Below are positions 33,180-41,771 of a DNA stretch of 64,000 bases, one piece after another. The DNA lies in NCBI RefSeq assembly GCF_014650335.1, contig NZ_BMUT01000011.1, positions 1 to 64,000 on the forward strand, in the 5' to 3' direction. The notes under the pieces are model-generated. The model made no database searches, was not told the origin of the DNA, and saw only the letters and a list, made by a program, of their open reading frames with translations. The translations under genes and the position numbers were made by a program. The DNA is from Streptomyces hiroshimensis (GTDB lineage: Bacteria; Actinomycetota; Actinomycetes; Streptomycetales; Streptomycetaceae). Each line of letters starts with the position of its first letter. The stretch's first letter is position 1.

Positions 33180-34016
33180 ATGTCGTCCGCCCGGTCCCGC
33201 ATCCTCTACGTCACCGACCTCGCCTACCCGGCCCAGGGACGCAGATACTGCGACGAGGACATCTTCCTGTCCTCCCGGCTGCGCGAGGACTTCGACGTGG
33301 CGCTGTGCCACCCGCTCGACGCCGCCGCGCTGATGGACGGCTACGACGCCGTCGTGGTCCGCAACAGCGGGCCGGTGCTGCACTACCAGGAGGCGTACGA
33401 CGACTTCGCCCGGCGGGCGGAGAAGGACGGCGTACTCGTCTACAACCAGCTCACGGGCAGGGCCGACATGGCCGGCAAGCAGTACCTGCCGGACCTCAGC
33501 GCGGCCGGCTACCCCGTCATCCCGACCGCCGACCGCCCCGAGGACGCCGGCCGCCTGCCCGACGTGGCCGAGTACGTGGTCAAGCCGAAGCTCGGCGCCG
33601 ACTCCATCGGCCTGCGCTTCGTCCCGCGCGAGGAGCTCGCGGACGTCGACTACGACGGCGTCCTCGTCCAGCCCCGGATCCGCTTCCGCTACGAGGTCTC
33701 GTTCTACTTCGTCGACGACGCCTTCCAGTACGCGCTGTACGCCCCCGACCCCGCCCGGCGCTGGGTCCTCGAACCGTACGAGCCCACCGCCGGGGACCTG
33801 GCCTTCGCGCAGCGCTTCATCGACTGGAACGCCGTCGAGCACGGCATCCAGCGCGTGGACGCCTGCCGCACCCCCGAGGGCGAGCTCCTGCTGGTCGAGC
33901 TGGAGGACCTCAACCCGTACCTGTCCCTCGACCTCGTCCCTCCGCAGACGCGCGACGCCTTCGTCGGGGCGCTCAAGGCCTCGCTGCACCGGCTGATCGG
34001 AAACAGCGCCTCGTAG
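33180..34016 (+). CDS. ATP-grasp-fold protein of unknown function
   Basis: A 278-residue protein. The N-terminal Rossmann-like part (ILYVTDLAYPAQGRRYCDED; YDAVVVRNSGPVLHY) is followed by ATP-grasp features: EYVVKPKLGADSIGLRFV (Lys and Gly-rich loop), LVQPRIRFRYEVSFYFVDD, and the metal-binding tail LLLVELEDLNPYLSLDLV. Length is short for a full amino-acid ligase. It may join or phosphorylate a small carboxylate substrate, but no partner or pathway gene lies next to it. A clear CAGGAGAG Shine-Dalgarno precedes the ATG at 33180. It is flanked by terminators and stands as a single transcription unit. Confidence 0.75.
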   Translation: MSSARSRILYVTDLAYPAQGRRYCDEDIFLSSRLREDFDVALCHPLDAAALMDGYDAVVVRNSGPVLHYQEAYDDFARRAEKDGVLVYNQLTGRADMAGKQYLPDLSAAGYPVIPTADRPEDAGRLPDVAEYVVKPKLGADSIGLRFVPREELADVDYDGVLVQPRIRFRYEVSFYFVDDAFQYALYAPDPARRWVLEPYEPTAGDLAFAQRFIDWNAVEHGIQRVDACRTPEGELLLVELEDLNPYLSLDLVPPQTRDAFVGALKASLHRLIGNSAS

Positions 34017-34044
34017 GCCCGTAGGCCCGTCGACGCGTCGACGC
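34013..34044. repeat. Duplicated octamers at a gene end
   Basis: GTAGGCCC twice, then GTCGACGC twice, head to tail, followed by GTAGACCT. The first copy contains the stop codon of the ATP-grasp gene. Confidence 0.6.
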
Positions 34045-34084
34045 GTAGACCTCGCGGCCACCGGCGCCGGCCGGGTGACGGAGC

Positions 34085-34924
34085 CTAGCCCTCCGCCCGC
34101 AGCCAGCCCGCCACCTCGCCGGGCCCTTCCCCGCCCGCCGGCGGCGTCACCCAGAAGGCCCTGCCCAGGTCGGCGCTGAAGTGCGCGCCCGTCCGCCCGT
34201 CCCCGGACGAGCGGCCCGTCAGGCGCCGGCCGATCCACGGCACGAGGTGCTCGCGGGTGAAGCGTGCGTCGGCGGCGCGCCGGGACGCCCAGCCCGGGCG
34301 CACGGCCGGCGGCAGCGCCTCGCGCCAGTCGGACTCCGCCTCGTGGCCGAGCGCCTGCCACACGGCCTCGGCCACCCGCCGGTGACCCTCGGCGTTCAGG
34401 TGCAGGCGGTCGTCGGCCCACAGCCGCGCATCGCCCAGCACGTCGGCGCCGAAGAGGTCCACGACCACGGCTCCGTGCCGCTCGGCCAGCTCGTCGATGA
34501 AGGAGAACAGCTGCTCCATGCGGGGGCGGAAGCGCTCCAGGACCGGGCCGCGCCGGCCGGGGCTGCGCATCAGCACCAGCTGCTTGCAGCTCGGCGCGAG
34601 CCGGTCCGCGGCCTCCGCCAGCCGCGCGCACACCACGTCCACGTCGCACTTGGGCCGCAGGACGTCGTTCAGGCCGCCGACCAGCGTGACCAGGTCCGCG
34701 CCCAGCCCGGCGGCCGGCGCGGACTGCTCGTCGGCGATCTGGCCGATGAGCTTGCCGCGCACGGCGAGGTTCGCGTAGCGGAAGCCGGGGCTGCGGGCGG
34801 CCAGCCGTGCGGCGAGCAGATCGGCCCAGCCGCGGTAGGAGCCGTCCGGCAGTCCGTCGGACATGCCCTCGGTGAAGGAGTCCCCGACCGCGACAAAACT
34901 GGTGTACGTGACATTCATCTGCAT
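34085..34924 (-). CDS. SGNH/GDSL hydrolase
   Basis: A 279-residue SGNH-family esterase/lipase. Block I FVAVGDSFTEGMSD (catalytic Ser), block II Gly in NLAVRGKLI, block III TLVGGLNDVLRPK, block V DRLHLNAEGHRRVAEAV (catalytic Asp/His). No signal peptide, so intracellular. The C-terminal 60 residues beyond block V are unusual but ordered-looking (WASRRAADARFTREHLVPWI). The substrate cannot be told. The ATG at 34924 or the next Met at 34918 may be used; AGGATC lies upstream. Confidence 0.9.
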   Translation of the reverse strand: MQMNVTYTSFVAVGDSFTEGMSDGLPDGSYRGWADLLAARLAARSPGFRYANLAVRGKLIGQIADEQSAPAAGLGADLVTLVGGLNDVLRPKCDVDVVCARLAEAADRLAPSCKQLVLMRSPGRRGPVLERFRPRMEQLFSFIDELAERHGAVVVDLFGADVLGDARLWADDRLHLNAEGHRRVAEAVWQALGHEAESDWREALPPAVRPGWASRRAADARFTREHLVPWIGRRLTGRSSGDGRTGAHFSADLGRAFWVTPPAGGEGPGEVAGWLRAEG

Positions 34925-34957
34925 GGCGCGGTGATCCTACTCCTCCTCCGCGAACAG

Positions 34958-34993
34958 CCCTGCCCCGGCCGGGCGGCGCCGGACGGGGCAGGG
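34958..34993 (-). terminator. Hairpin after the CNNM operon
   Basis: Arms CCCTGCCCCG and CGGGGCAGGG around a 16-nt GC-rich loop, 22 nt beyond the leftward stop at 35016. Confidence 0.6.
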
Positions 34994-35015
34994 GGAGGAG
35001 CGGAGGCGGGGCGCG

Positions 35016-36032
35016 TCACTGCGCCGGGCGGCCCACCAGCTCCCGCAGCAGATCCTCCAGCGTGACCAGTCCGGCCGGCCGTCCGTCCTCGCCGATCACC
35101 GCCGCGAGGTGGGTGCCGGTGCCGCGCATCGTCGTGATGACGTCGTCCAGCGGCGTGGTCGCGCGCACCGTCGCGATCCGGCGCATCCGCTGCAGCGGGA
35201 ACGGGAAGTCCCGCGGCCGGGCGTCCAGGGCGTCCTTGACGTGCAGGTAGCCCAGGATCCGGCCCGCGGCGTCCACCACCGGGAACCGGGAGAAGCCGGA
35301 GTCGGCCGACAGCCGCTCCAGCCCCTCGGGGGTGATGCCGAGCGGCGCGGAGACCACCCGGTCGACGGGCGTCCCCACGTCCTTCACCGGGCGCTTGCCC
35401 AGCACCAGGGCGTCGCGCAGCCGCTCGGTGGCGCGGGAGTCGAGCAGGCCGGCCGCGCTGGAGTCGGCGACGATCCGGGCGAGCTGGTCGTCCGAGTACG
35501 TCGCCGCCACCTCGCTCTTGGGCTCCACGCGCAGCAGCTTCAGCAGGCTGTTCGCGAAGGCGTTGATGGCGAAGACGAACGGGCGCAGCGCCCGCGCCAG
35601 CGTGACCAGCGGCGGGCCGAGCAGCAGGGCGCTGCGCACCGGCTCGGCCAGTGCGATGTTCTTGGGCACCATCTCGCCGAACAGCATGTGCAGGTACGTC
35701 GCCACGGCCAGTGCGATGACGAACGAGATGGGGTGGATCAGGCCGTGCGGCACGCCGAGCGCGTCGAAGGCCGGCTCCAGGAGGTGGGCGATGGCGGGCT
35801 CGGCGACCACACCCAGGACCAGCGTGCACAGCGTGATGCCGAGCTGGGCCGCGGCCATCAGGTCCGAGATGTGCCGCAGGCCCCACAGGACGCTGCGGGC
35901 GCGCCGGTCGCCCCGGTCGGCGTACGGCTCGATCTGGCTGCGGCGCACCGAGATGAGGGCGAACTCCGCGCCCACGAAGAAGGCGTTGACGACGAGCGTC
36001 GCCAGGCCGATGAGCAGCTGCACGAGGGTCAT
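35016..36032 (-). CDS. CNNM-transmembrane/CBS-domain protein (hemolysin-like), short form
   Basis: A 338-residue membrane protein. The DUF21/CNNM domain (1-190) has hydrophobic segments LLIGLATLVVNAFFVGAEFA and others, plus HMLFGEMVPKNIALAEP. The CBS pair (about 205-330) includes TPVDRVVSAPLGIT, FSRFPVVDAAGRILGYLHVK and VIGEDGRPAGLVTLEDLL. It ends right after the CBS pair and lacks the C-terminal CorC/HlyC domain of its neighbour. The family is linked to Mg/Co transport and adenosine-nucleotide sensing. ATG overlaps the upstream gene by 4 nt. Confidence 0.9.
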   Translation of the reverse strand: MTLVQLLIGLATLVVNAFFVGAEFALISVRRSQIEPYADRGDRRARSVLWGLRHISDLMAAAQLGITLCTLVLGVVAEPAIAHLLEPAFDALGVPHGLIHPISFVIALAVATYLHMLFGEMVPKNIALAEPVRSALLLGPPLVTLARALRPFVFAINAFANSLLKLLRVEPKSEVAATYSDDQLARIVADSSAAGLLDSRATERLRDALVLGKRPVKDVGTPVDRVVSAPLGITPEGLERLSADSGFSRFPVVDAAGRILGYLHVKDALDARPRDFPFPLQRMRRIATVRATTPLDDVITTMRGTGTHLAAVIGEDGRPAGLVTLEDLLRELVGRPAQ

Positions 36033-37378
36033 CGGCCGGCCTCCCCGGGCGCCTCGGCGCCGCTGCCGGCGTCCGCGGGCGGACCGGTCAGGCGCACGCG
36101 GGCCGCGCGGTGGCCGGTGGCGTCGACGACGTCGACGCGCCAGCCCGCGACCTCCACGGTGTCGCCCCGCACGGGGATGCGGCCGAGCGCGGTGGCCACG
36201 AGGCCGGCCAGCGTCTCGTAGGGGCCGTCCGGCGCCCGCAGCCCGATGATCTCCAGCTGGTCGGTGCGGGCCGCGCCGTCCGCGTCGTAGAGCGGCCGGC
36301 CGCCGGCGTCCGTGCCGGCGGGTGCGATGTCGGGCACCTCGTGGGGGTCGTGCTCGTCGCGGACCTCGCCGACGACCTCCTCCACGATGTCCTCCAGGGT
36401 GACGACGCCGGCGGTGCCGCCGTACTCGTCGATGACGACGGCCATGGTGCGCTTGCCCGAGAGCCGGTCCAGGAGCCGGTCCACGGTCAGCGACTCCGGC
36501 ACGAGCAGCGGCTCGCGCAGGATCGAGGTGACGGGGTGGCGGTGGCGGAGGTCGGCGGGTATGGCCAGGACGTCCTTGATGTGGGCGATGCCGATGACGG
36601 TGTCCAGGCTCCCGCGGTAGACGGGGAAGCGGGACAGGCCGGTCGCGCGGGTCGCGTTCGCGACGTCCTCGGCGTTGGCCTGGGCGTCGAGGGCGGTGAC
36701 CTGGACGCGGGGCGTCATCACGTTCTCCGCCGTCAGCTCGGCGAGGTTCAGGGTCCGTACGAACAGCTCGGCGGTGTCCGCCTCCAGGGCGCCTTCCTTG
36801 GCCGAGTGCCGGGCGAGCGCGGCGAGCTCCTGCGGGCCGCGCGCGGAGGCCAGCTCCTCGGCGGGCTCCAGGCCCATCCGGTGCAGCGTGCGGTTGGCGG
36901 TGTTGTTCAGGTGCCGGATCAGCGGGCGGAAGGCGGCGGAGAACGCGCGCTGCGGGCCCGCGACCCGCTTCGCCACCGGCAGCGGGCGCGAGATCGCCCA
37001 GTTCTTCGGGACCAGCTCGCCGACCACCATCAGCACGACCGTGGACAGCACCGTGGCCAGGACCAGGGCGGTCGAGGAGGCGGCGGCGGAGCCGAGGCCC
37101 ACGGCCTCCATCGGGCCCGTGAGCAGCGCCGCGATGGACGGCTTGGAGATCATGCCGATGATCAGGCCGGTCACGGTGATGCCGAGCTGGGCGCCGGAGA
37201 GCTGGAAGGTGAGGCTGCGCACGGCCTCGATCGCGCCGGCCGCGCCCCGCTCGCCGTTCTCCGCGGCGCGCTCGAGGTCGGCGCGCTCGACGGTGGTCAG
37301 CGAGAACTCCGCCGCGACGAAGACGGCACAGGCCAGCGTCAGCAGCAGGGCGACCACCAGCAGGACTACCTCGGTCAT
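36029..37378 (-). CDS. CNNM-transmembrane/CBS-domain protein (hemolysin-like), long form
   Basis: A 449-residue paralogue. DUF21 domain (1-200) with VVALLLTLACAVFVAAEFSL and VVGELVPKNWAISRP, CBS pair (about 215-350) with VMTPRVQVTALDAQ, LSRFPVYRGSLDTVIGIAHI and VIDEYGGTAGVVTLEDIVEE, then a CorC/HlyC domain (about 365-440). Related proteins take part in Mg efflux or homeostasis at the membrane. The two paralogues form an operon and may form a heteromer. GGAGGTGAACC precedes the ATG at 37378. Confidence 0.92.
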   Translation of the reverse strand: MTEVVLLVVALLLTLACAVFVAAEFSLTTVERADLERAAENGERGAAGAIEAVRSLTFQLSGAQLGITVTGLIIGMISKPSIAALLTGPMEAVGLGSAAASSTALVLATVLSTVVLMVVGELVPKNWAISRPLPVAKRVAGPQRAFSAAFRPLIRHLNNTANRTLHRMGLEPAEELASARGPQELAALARHSAKEGALEADTAELFVRTLNLAELTAENVMTPRVQVTALDAQANAEDVANATRATGLSRFPVYRGSLDTVIGIAHIKDVLAIPADLRHRHPVTSILREPLLVPESLTVDRLLDRLSGKRTMAVVIDEYGGTAGVVTLEDIVEEVVGEVRDEHDPHEVPDIAPAGTDAGGRPLYDADGAARTDQLEIIGLRAPDGPYETLAGLVATALGRIPVRGDTVEVAGWRVDVVDATGHRAARVRLTGPPADAGSGAEAPGEAGR

Positions 37379-37497
37379 CGGTTCACCTCCGTCCCATGGT
37401 CGGACGAAGGGCCGGGGACCGCGCGATGTCGGCTGCGGGGACTACTGGGAGGCTCGCCCATGGGCGGACGCTCACACCTTTCACGTTGAACGGGGGC
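37379..37497 (-). promoter_or_regulatory. Leader/promoter region of the CNNM operon
   Basis: About 120 nt holding the promoter and ribosome site of the leftward CNNM pair. It contains the 12-bp palindrome CGCCCATGGGCG (37455-37466). Because the genes are Mg-related I looked for an M-box riboswitch but could not match its conserved core. Confidence 0.3.
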
Positions 37498-37529
37498 CTT
37501 TGCCCATCCATGGTAAAGGATGGGCAAAG
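37498..37529 (-). terminator. Hairpin, second of a pair
   Basis: Perfect 12-bp arms CTTTGCCCATCC and GGATGGGCAAAG around an 8-nt loop. It lies downstream of the leftward F420-type oxidoreductase gene and upstream of the CNNM operon. Confidence 0.6.
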
Positions 37530-37544
37530 CGATGATCCGGAATG

Positions 37545-37595
37545 CTCCGGAAGCTCCGTCCGTCGTCCGGAATGATCCGGACGGAGCTTCCGGAG
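37545..37595 (-). terminator. Long hairpin after the LLM oxidoreductase gene
   Basis: Perfect 18-bp arms (CTCCGGAAGCTCCGTCCG at 37545-37562, complement at 37578-37595) around a 15-nt loop. TCCGGA occurs several times in and around it. First of two consecutive hairpins. Confidence 0.65.
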
Positions 37596-37632
37596 AGGAT
37601 CGGGGGAGTGTACGTCTTCGGTGCCGCCGGTC

Positions 37633-38520
37633 CTACCTGAGTTCCTCGATCACCGGTGCGAAGGCTTCCAGGGCCGGCTCCAGCACCGTGAAGTAGGTGA
37701 AGCCGAACCGCTCGCGGTGGGCCCGCAGCTGGTCCGCGATGTCCTTGACCGAGCCGGCCAGCAGCACCGGGTGCGCCAGCAGCTCGTCCTCGCTCAGGTC
37801 CGGGGCGTGCGCGGCCAGCTCGCGGGCGGCGGCGCGGCGGTCGCCCACCACGACGCGCTGCACCAGGTAGTTGAGCTCGGCGGGCCCGGGGCGGTCCGCG
37901 GCGAACTCCTCGGCGAACGCCTTGTAGAGGGCCACCCGCTCCTCCAGGACCGCGAGGGAGACGGGCCGGATCACGCCGTCGTCGCCGGTCGTCGCCCCCG
38001 AGAACGCCGCGATGTCGGCGTGCTGCGCCGCGAGCCGCAGCATCCGCCTGCCGTTGCCGCCGAGCAGGAGCGGCGGGCGGGGCGGCTGGGCGGGCTGCGG
38101 CACGTGCCCGGGGTCGCCGAGGAACCCCTCCAGTGCGCGGACGGTGTGCTCCAGGTGGTCCACGCGCTCGCGGGGCGAGCCGAAGGGCAGTCCCGCGCGG
38201 TCGTGCTCCTCCTTCACATAGCCCGCACCCAGGCCCAGCTCCAGGCGGCCGCCGGTGAGTTGGTCGGCGGTGGCCGCCTCGCGGGCCAGCAGTGCGGGGT
38301 TCCACAGGCCCGCGTTGAGGACGAAGGTGCCCAGGCGCGGGCGCTCGGTGGCCTCGGCGGCGGCGACCAGGGACGGGAACGGGGCGGGCATGCCCAGGTG
38401 GTCGGGGACCAGGATGACGTCGTAGCCGAGGGCTTCGGCGCGGCGGCACTTCTCGCGCCACTGCGCGGCGGAGCCGGGGGAGAGCATGTTGACGCCGAAG
38501 CGGAAGGGTCGCTGGTTCAT
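37633..38520 (-). CDS. LLM-class F420-dependent oxidoreductase
   Basis: A 295-residue luciferase-like TIM barrel. FRFGVNMLSPGSAAQWREKC, VILVPDHLGMPAPF, LGTFVLNAGLWNPALLAREA and LTGGRLELGLGAGYVKEE are typical of F420-dependent reductases of this subfamily. The C-terminal helix has HRERFGFTYFTVLEP. Substrate unknown. A short hairpin (CGGAGG/CCTCCG, 38534-38548) lies 14 nt before the ATG and the usual Shine-Dalgarno is weak, so the leader may limit translation. Two terminator hairpins follow. Confidence 0.9.
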   Translation of the reverse strand: MNQRPFRFGVNMLSPGSAAQWREKCRRAEALGYDVILVPDHLGMPAPFPSLVAAAEATERPRLGTFVLNAGLWNPALLAREAATADQLTGGRLELGLGAGYVKEEHDRAGLPFGSPRERVDHLEHTVRALEGFLGDPGHVPQPAQPPRPPLLLGGNGRRMLRLAAQHADIAAFSGATTGDDGVIRPVSLAVLEERVALYKAFAEEFAADRPGPAELNYLVQRVVVGDRRAAARELAAHAPDLSEDELLAHPVLLAGSVKDIADQLRAHRERFGFTYFTVLEPALEAFAPVIEELR

Positions 38521-38581
38521 GATCCAAATTTAGCGGAGGGTTCCTCCGTTTTCTTCCCGGCGGAACCTTCCGTGAGCGGGC

Positions 38582-39301
38582 TCACGCGTGCCCGTCGGCC
38601 GCGTCGGGCACGGCCGACGCCTCCGGCGGGGCGGCCGGCCGTCTGGCCACCCCCAGCACGCACGGGGAGGCCGGGGTCGGCACCCGGCTCTGCGGCACCC
38701 GCAGCCGGCTGACCGTCCCCAGCTCGAATCCCGCCGCCTCGATCGCCGCCAGCGGATCCCGCGCCGTGTGGCACCCGCCGAACAGCACCGGCCAGATCGT
38801 GCGGTCCAGCGCCTGCTGGGTGACCGCGAGCGCCCGGCCCTCCGCCCGCCCGTGCTCGAAGAACCGCAGCTCACCGCCGGGCCGGAGGACCCGCCGCAGC
38901 TCCGCCAGCGCGCGCCGCACATCCCGTACGGAGCACAGCACCAGCGAGGTGACCGCCGCATCGAACGCCTCGCTCTTGACCGGCAGTGCCTCGGCCGCGC
39001 CCGGCACCACGTCCACCGGGACGCCCGCCCGGACCGCCGCCTCCACCGCGATCCTGCGCAGCCCGCGCTCGGGCTCGATCGCCACGACCTCGGAGACCGT
39101 CGGCGGGTAGTACGGGAAGTTCAGGCCGTTGCCCGCGCCGATCTCGATCACCCGCCCCGACAGGCCGGCCAGCAGCTCGCGCCGGCGCTCCCCGATCCCC
39201 GCCCGCTCGTCCATGATCGGGCTCACCTTGGCGTAGAAACGCGCGAAGACAGGATGGTGCACGGCGTCGTGCGGCAACCTGGTGCTCCGAAGCGGCGGCA
39301 T
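38582..39301 (-). CDS. Class I SAM-dependent methyltransferase
   Basis: A 239-residue methyltransferase of the UbiE/PMT-like type. Motif I VIEIGAGNGLNFPYYP, acidic residue after strand 2 in VVAIEPERGLR, motif II AAVTSLVLCSVRD, and LRPGGELRFFEHG. The start at 39301 (MPPLRSTRLPHDAVHHPVFA) has GGAAAGGGG upstream; an upstream ATG at 39379 gives an unlikely extension. Relatives methylate small lipids or quinones; the substrate here is open. It is not obviously linked to the biotin genes. Confidence 0.88.
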   Translation of the reverse strand: MPPLRSTRLPHDAVHHPVFARFYAKVSPIMDERAGIGERRRELLAGLSGRVIEIGAGNGLNFPYYPPTVSEVVAIEPERGLRRIAVEAAVRAGVPVDVVPGAAEALPVKSEAFDAAVTSLVLCSVRDVRRALAELRRVLRPGGELRFFEHGRAEGRALAVTQQALDRTIWPVLFGGCHTARDPLAAIEAAGFELGTVSRLRVPQSRVPTPASPCVLGVARRPAAPPEASAVPDAADGHA

Positions 39302-39442
39302 GGCACACCCCTTTCCGGGGACGACGGCTACCGCGATTGTTCCCCCGCAGGCCCGGCCCGCACCGTCGGCGCGCCGCAATGTCCGCTGCAGTCGCGGCAG
39401 TTGGGGCGGGAGGGGTGCGTGGGGCGGCCGGGGAGGGCGGGG

Positions 39443-40183
39443 TCAGCGGTGAGCCGCGGTGAAGCCGGCTGTGACGCCCGCGGTGAAGCCGGCCGCGTCC
39501 CAGGTGCCGGACAGCTCCGGCGCGAGCCAGGCGGGGGCCGCCGCGCGGAACGCCTCCGGCGCGAGGGTGGCCGCGCCCTCGGGGACGGCGCCCAGCAGCG
39601 GCGCGCCGGCCACCTCCGGCAGGTCGGCGAGGTTGCAGCGCATCGCCAGGTCCGGGGCGGACGGCCAGCTGCCGATCACCACGCCCGCGCAGTGCAGGCC
39701 CCGCGCACGCAGGGCCTCCGCGGTGAGCTCGGTCGTGTTCAGCGTGCCGAGGCCCGCCTGCGCGACCACCAGGACCGGGGCGCCCAGCAGCCGGGCCGCG
39801 TCCGCGAGGGTCGCGCCCTCCTCGTCCAGCCGGACGAGGAGACCGCCGGCGCCCTCGACGAGGACCAGGTCGTGGCTCTCCGCCAGCCGCGAGGCCGCCT
39901 CCGCGATCTGCGGGGGCCGTACGGGGGCGAGGCCGGCCCGGGCCGCGGCCGTCCCCGGCGCCAGCGGCTCCGGGAACCGCGCGAGCTCCTCCCCGGTCAC
40001 CTCGCCGCCCGCGAGCCGCCGCACCTCGGCGACGTCGCCGGGCTCGCCGGGGGCGACACCGGTCTGAGCGGGCTTGAGCACGGCCACGGACCGGCTCGCG
40101 GCTCGCGCCGCCGCCGCGACGGCTGCGGTGACCACGGTCTTCCCGACCTCGGTCCCGGTCCCTGTGACGACCAGTACTGCCAT
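39443..40183 (-). CDS. bioD: Dethiobiotin synthase
   Basis: A 246-residue P-loop enzyme closing the ureido ring of dethiobiotin from DAPA, CO2 and ATP. P-loop VTGTGTEVGKTVVTAAV, substrate Lys in VAVLKPAQTG, and LVLVEGAGGLLVRLDE are all present. The C-terminus carries a small internal repeat (GFTAGVTAGFTA) encoded by near-identical GCGGTGAAGCCGG segments, probably slippage-derived. It is the last gene of the leftward bioB-bioA-bioD set, separated from bioA by about 280 nt in which I find no gene. Confidence 0.95.
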   Translation of the reverse strand: MAVLVVTGTGTEVGKTVVTAAVAAAARAASRSVAVLKPAQTGVAPGEPGDVAEVRRLAGGEVTGEELARFPEPLAPGTAAARAGLAPVRPPQIAEAASRLAESHDLVLVEGAGGLLVRLDEEGATLADAARLLGAPVLVVAQAGLGTLNTTELTAEALRARGLHCAGVVIGSWPSAPDLAMRCNLADLPEVAGAPLLGAVPEGAATLAPEAFRAAAPAWLAPELSGTWDAAGFTAGVTAGFTAAHR

Positions 40184-40463
40184 GGTGTTCGGTGTCTCCG
40201 TTCGTGGTCACTGAGGAGTTGCTGAGGCGACCGGGCACCCGCCGGACACCACGAGTGCGGCGGCGCGCCGCGGGGGCGGAAGGAACGCGCCCAGCCATGA
40301 AGGACGGGCGCCCCGGCCTCGCCTTCCACCTGGGCGGCGCCGGGCTGGTCGGCCACGTCGGCCGTTTTCTTCCGCCGCAGCGGTGGCCAGCCGCGATGGC
40401 GCAGCCCGGCGGTGCCGAACGGCCTCGTCGCCGGGCCGGGCGCCAGCCCGGACGCGCTCGCCG
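40184..40463. other. Gap between bioA and bioD without a gene
   Basis: 280 nt. Frames crossing it on both strands lack a plausible start, ribosome site and codon bias. It may hold a separate bioD promoter; no clear element is seen. Confidence 0.4.
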
Positions 40464-41771
40464 TCAGGCGGCCCGGGCCGCCGCGCGAACCGCCCCGCAT
40501 ACCCGGGCCAGATCCTCGTCGCCCGTGACGTACGGCGGCATCACGTACAGCAGGTCCCGGAACGGGCGCAGCCATACGCCCTCGCGGACTACCGCGCGCG
40601 TCGCCGCCGCCACGTCGACCTCGTGGTCGAGCTGGACGACGCCGATCGCGCCGAGTACCCGCACGTCCCGGACGCCCGGCAGCGAGGCCGCCTCGGCCAG
40701 ACCGTCCCGCAGGCCGGCCTCGATGCGTTTGACCTCCGTCTGCCAGTCCTGTTCCAGCAGCAGGTCGATCGACGCGTTCGCCACGGCCGCGGCGAGCGGG
40801 TTGCCCATGAACGTCGGCCCGTGGGCCAGGACCGGGACCTCGCCCCGTGAGATGCCGTCGGCGACCCGCGTCGTGCACAGCGTCGCCGCCATCGTCAGGT
40901 ATCCGCTGGTCAGCGCCTTGCCCAGGCACATCACGTCGGGCGTGACGCCCGCGTGCTCCGCCGCGAAGAGCCGGCCCGTACGGCCGAACCCCGTGGCGAT
41001 CTCGTCGAAGACGAGGAGCACGTCGTGCTCGTCGCACGCTTCCCGCAGCACCCGCAGGAGCACCGGGTCGTGGAAGCGCATGCCGCCCGCACCCTGCACG
41101 ACGGGTTCGACGATGACGGCCGCGAGTTCGTGGGCATGGGCCGCGAGCGTCTCGCGCAGGTGCGTCGCGTACGCGGCCACGGCCTCCGGGCCGGACGAGA
41201 GAGCCGGCGGAGCGTCCGCGAACACATGCTTCGGCAGGGCCCCGGACCACAGCTCGTGCATCCCGCCGTCCGGGTCGCACACGGCCATCGGCTGCCACGT
41301 GTCCCCGTGGTAGCCCCCGCGCCACGTCATCAGCCGCCGCTTCTCGGGCCGCCCGGCCGAGCGCCAGTACTGCAGGCACATCTTGACGGCGACCTCGACC
41401 GACACCGAGCCGGAGTCGCAGAGGAAGACGTGTTCCAGCCCCTCGGGGGTGATCTCCACCAGCCGGGCGGCCAGCCGCACGGCGGGCTCATGGGTGAGCC
41501 CGCCGAACATCACATGGCTCATCCGCCCCAGCTGCTCGCGCGCGGCCTCGTTGAGGACGGGGTGGTTGTAGCCGTGGACGGCGGACCACCACGACGACAT
41601 CCCGTCGATCAACTCGCTCACGCCGCCGACCGGTTCGGCGAGCCTCAGCCGCACCCCCGCCGCGGACTCCACGAGCAGCGGCTCCTGGCGGCCCGGCATC
41701 GGACCGTAGGGGTGCCACACGTGCTGCCGGTCGAGGGCGAGGAGCTCGCCGGGGGTGAGCGGCTCAGGCAT
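40464..41771 (-). CDS. bioA: Adenosylmethionine-8-amino-7-oxononanoate aminotransferase
   Basis: A 435-residue fold-type I PLP aminotransferase that makes 7,8-diaminopelargonate, using SAM as amino donor. HVWHPYGPMPGRQEP is the BioA N-terminal signature; GMSSWWSAVHGYNHP, LCDSGSVSVEVAVKMCLQY, LVFDEIATGFGRTGRLFAAE and the PLP Lys in CLGKALTSGYL follow. ATG at 41771 overlaps the end of bioB by 8 nt. It is complete. Confidence 0.95.
   Translation of the reverse strand: MPEPLTPGELLALDRQHVWHPYGPMPGRQEPLLVESAAGVRLRLAEPVGGVSELIDGMSSWWSAVHGYNHPVLNEAAREQLGRMSHVMFGGLTHEPAVRLAARLVEITPEGLEHVFLCDSGSVSVEVAVKMCLQYWRSAGRPEKRRLMTWRGGYHGDTWQPMAVCDPDGGMHELWSGALPKHVFADAPPALSSGPEAVAAYATHLRETLAAHAHELAAVIVEPVVQGAGGMRFHDPVLLRVLREACDEHDVLLVFDEIATGFGRTGRLFAAEHAGVTPDVMCLGKALTSGYLTMAATLCTTRVADGISRGEVPVLAHGPTFMGNPLAAAVANASIDLLLEQDWQTEVKRIEAGLRDGLAEAASLPGVRDVRVLGAIGVVQLDHEVDVAAATRAVVREGVWLRPFRDLLYVMPPYVTGDEDLARVCGAVRAAARAA

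Noticed and set aside
37379..37497. M-box or yybP-ykoY riboswitch before the CNNM genes
   Set aside because: Hairpin potential exists, but I could not align the conserved cores of either class.
38534..38552. CGGAGG/CCTCCG hairpin followed by TTTT as a plus-strand intrinsic terminator
   Set aside because: No rightward gene ends here. It is more likely part of the leader of the leftward LLM gene, where it is noted.
40192..41313. A 373-codon plus-strand ORF over bioA
   Set aside because: Shadow of bioA with Ser/Arg-rich composition; bioA motifs are complete.
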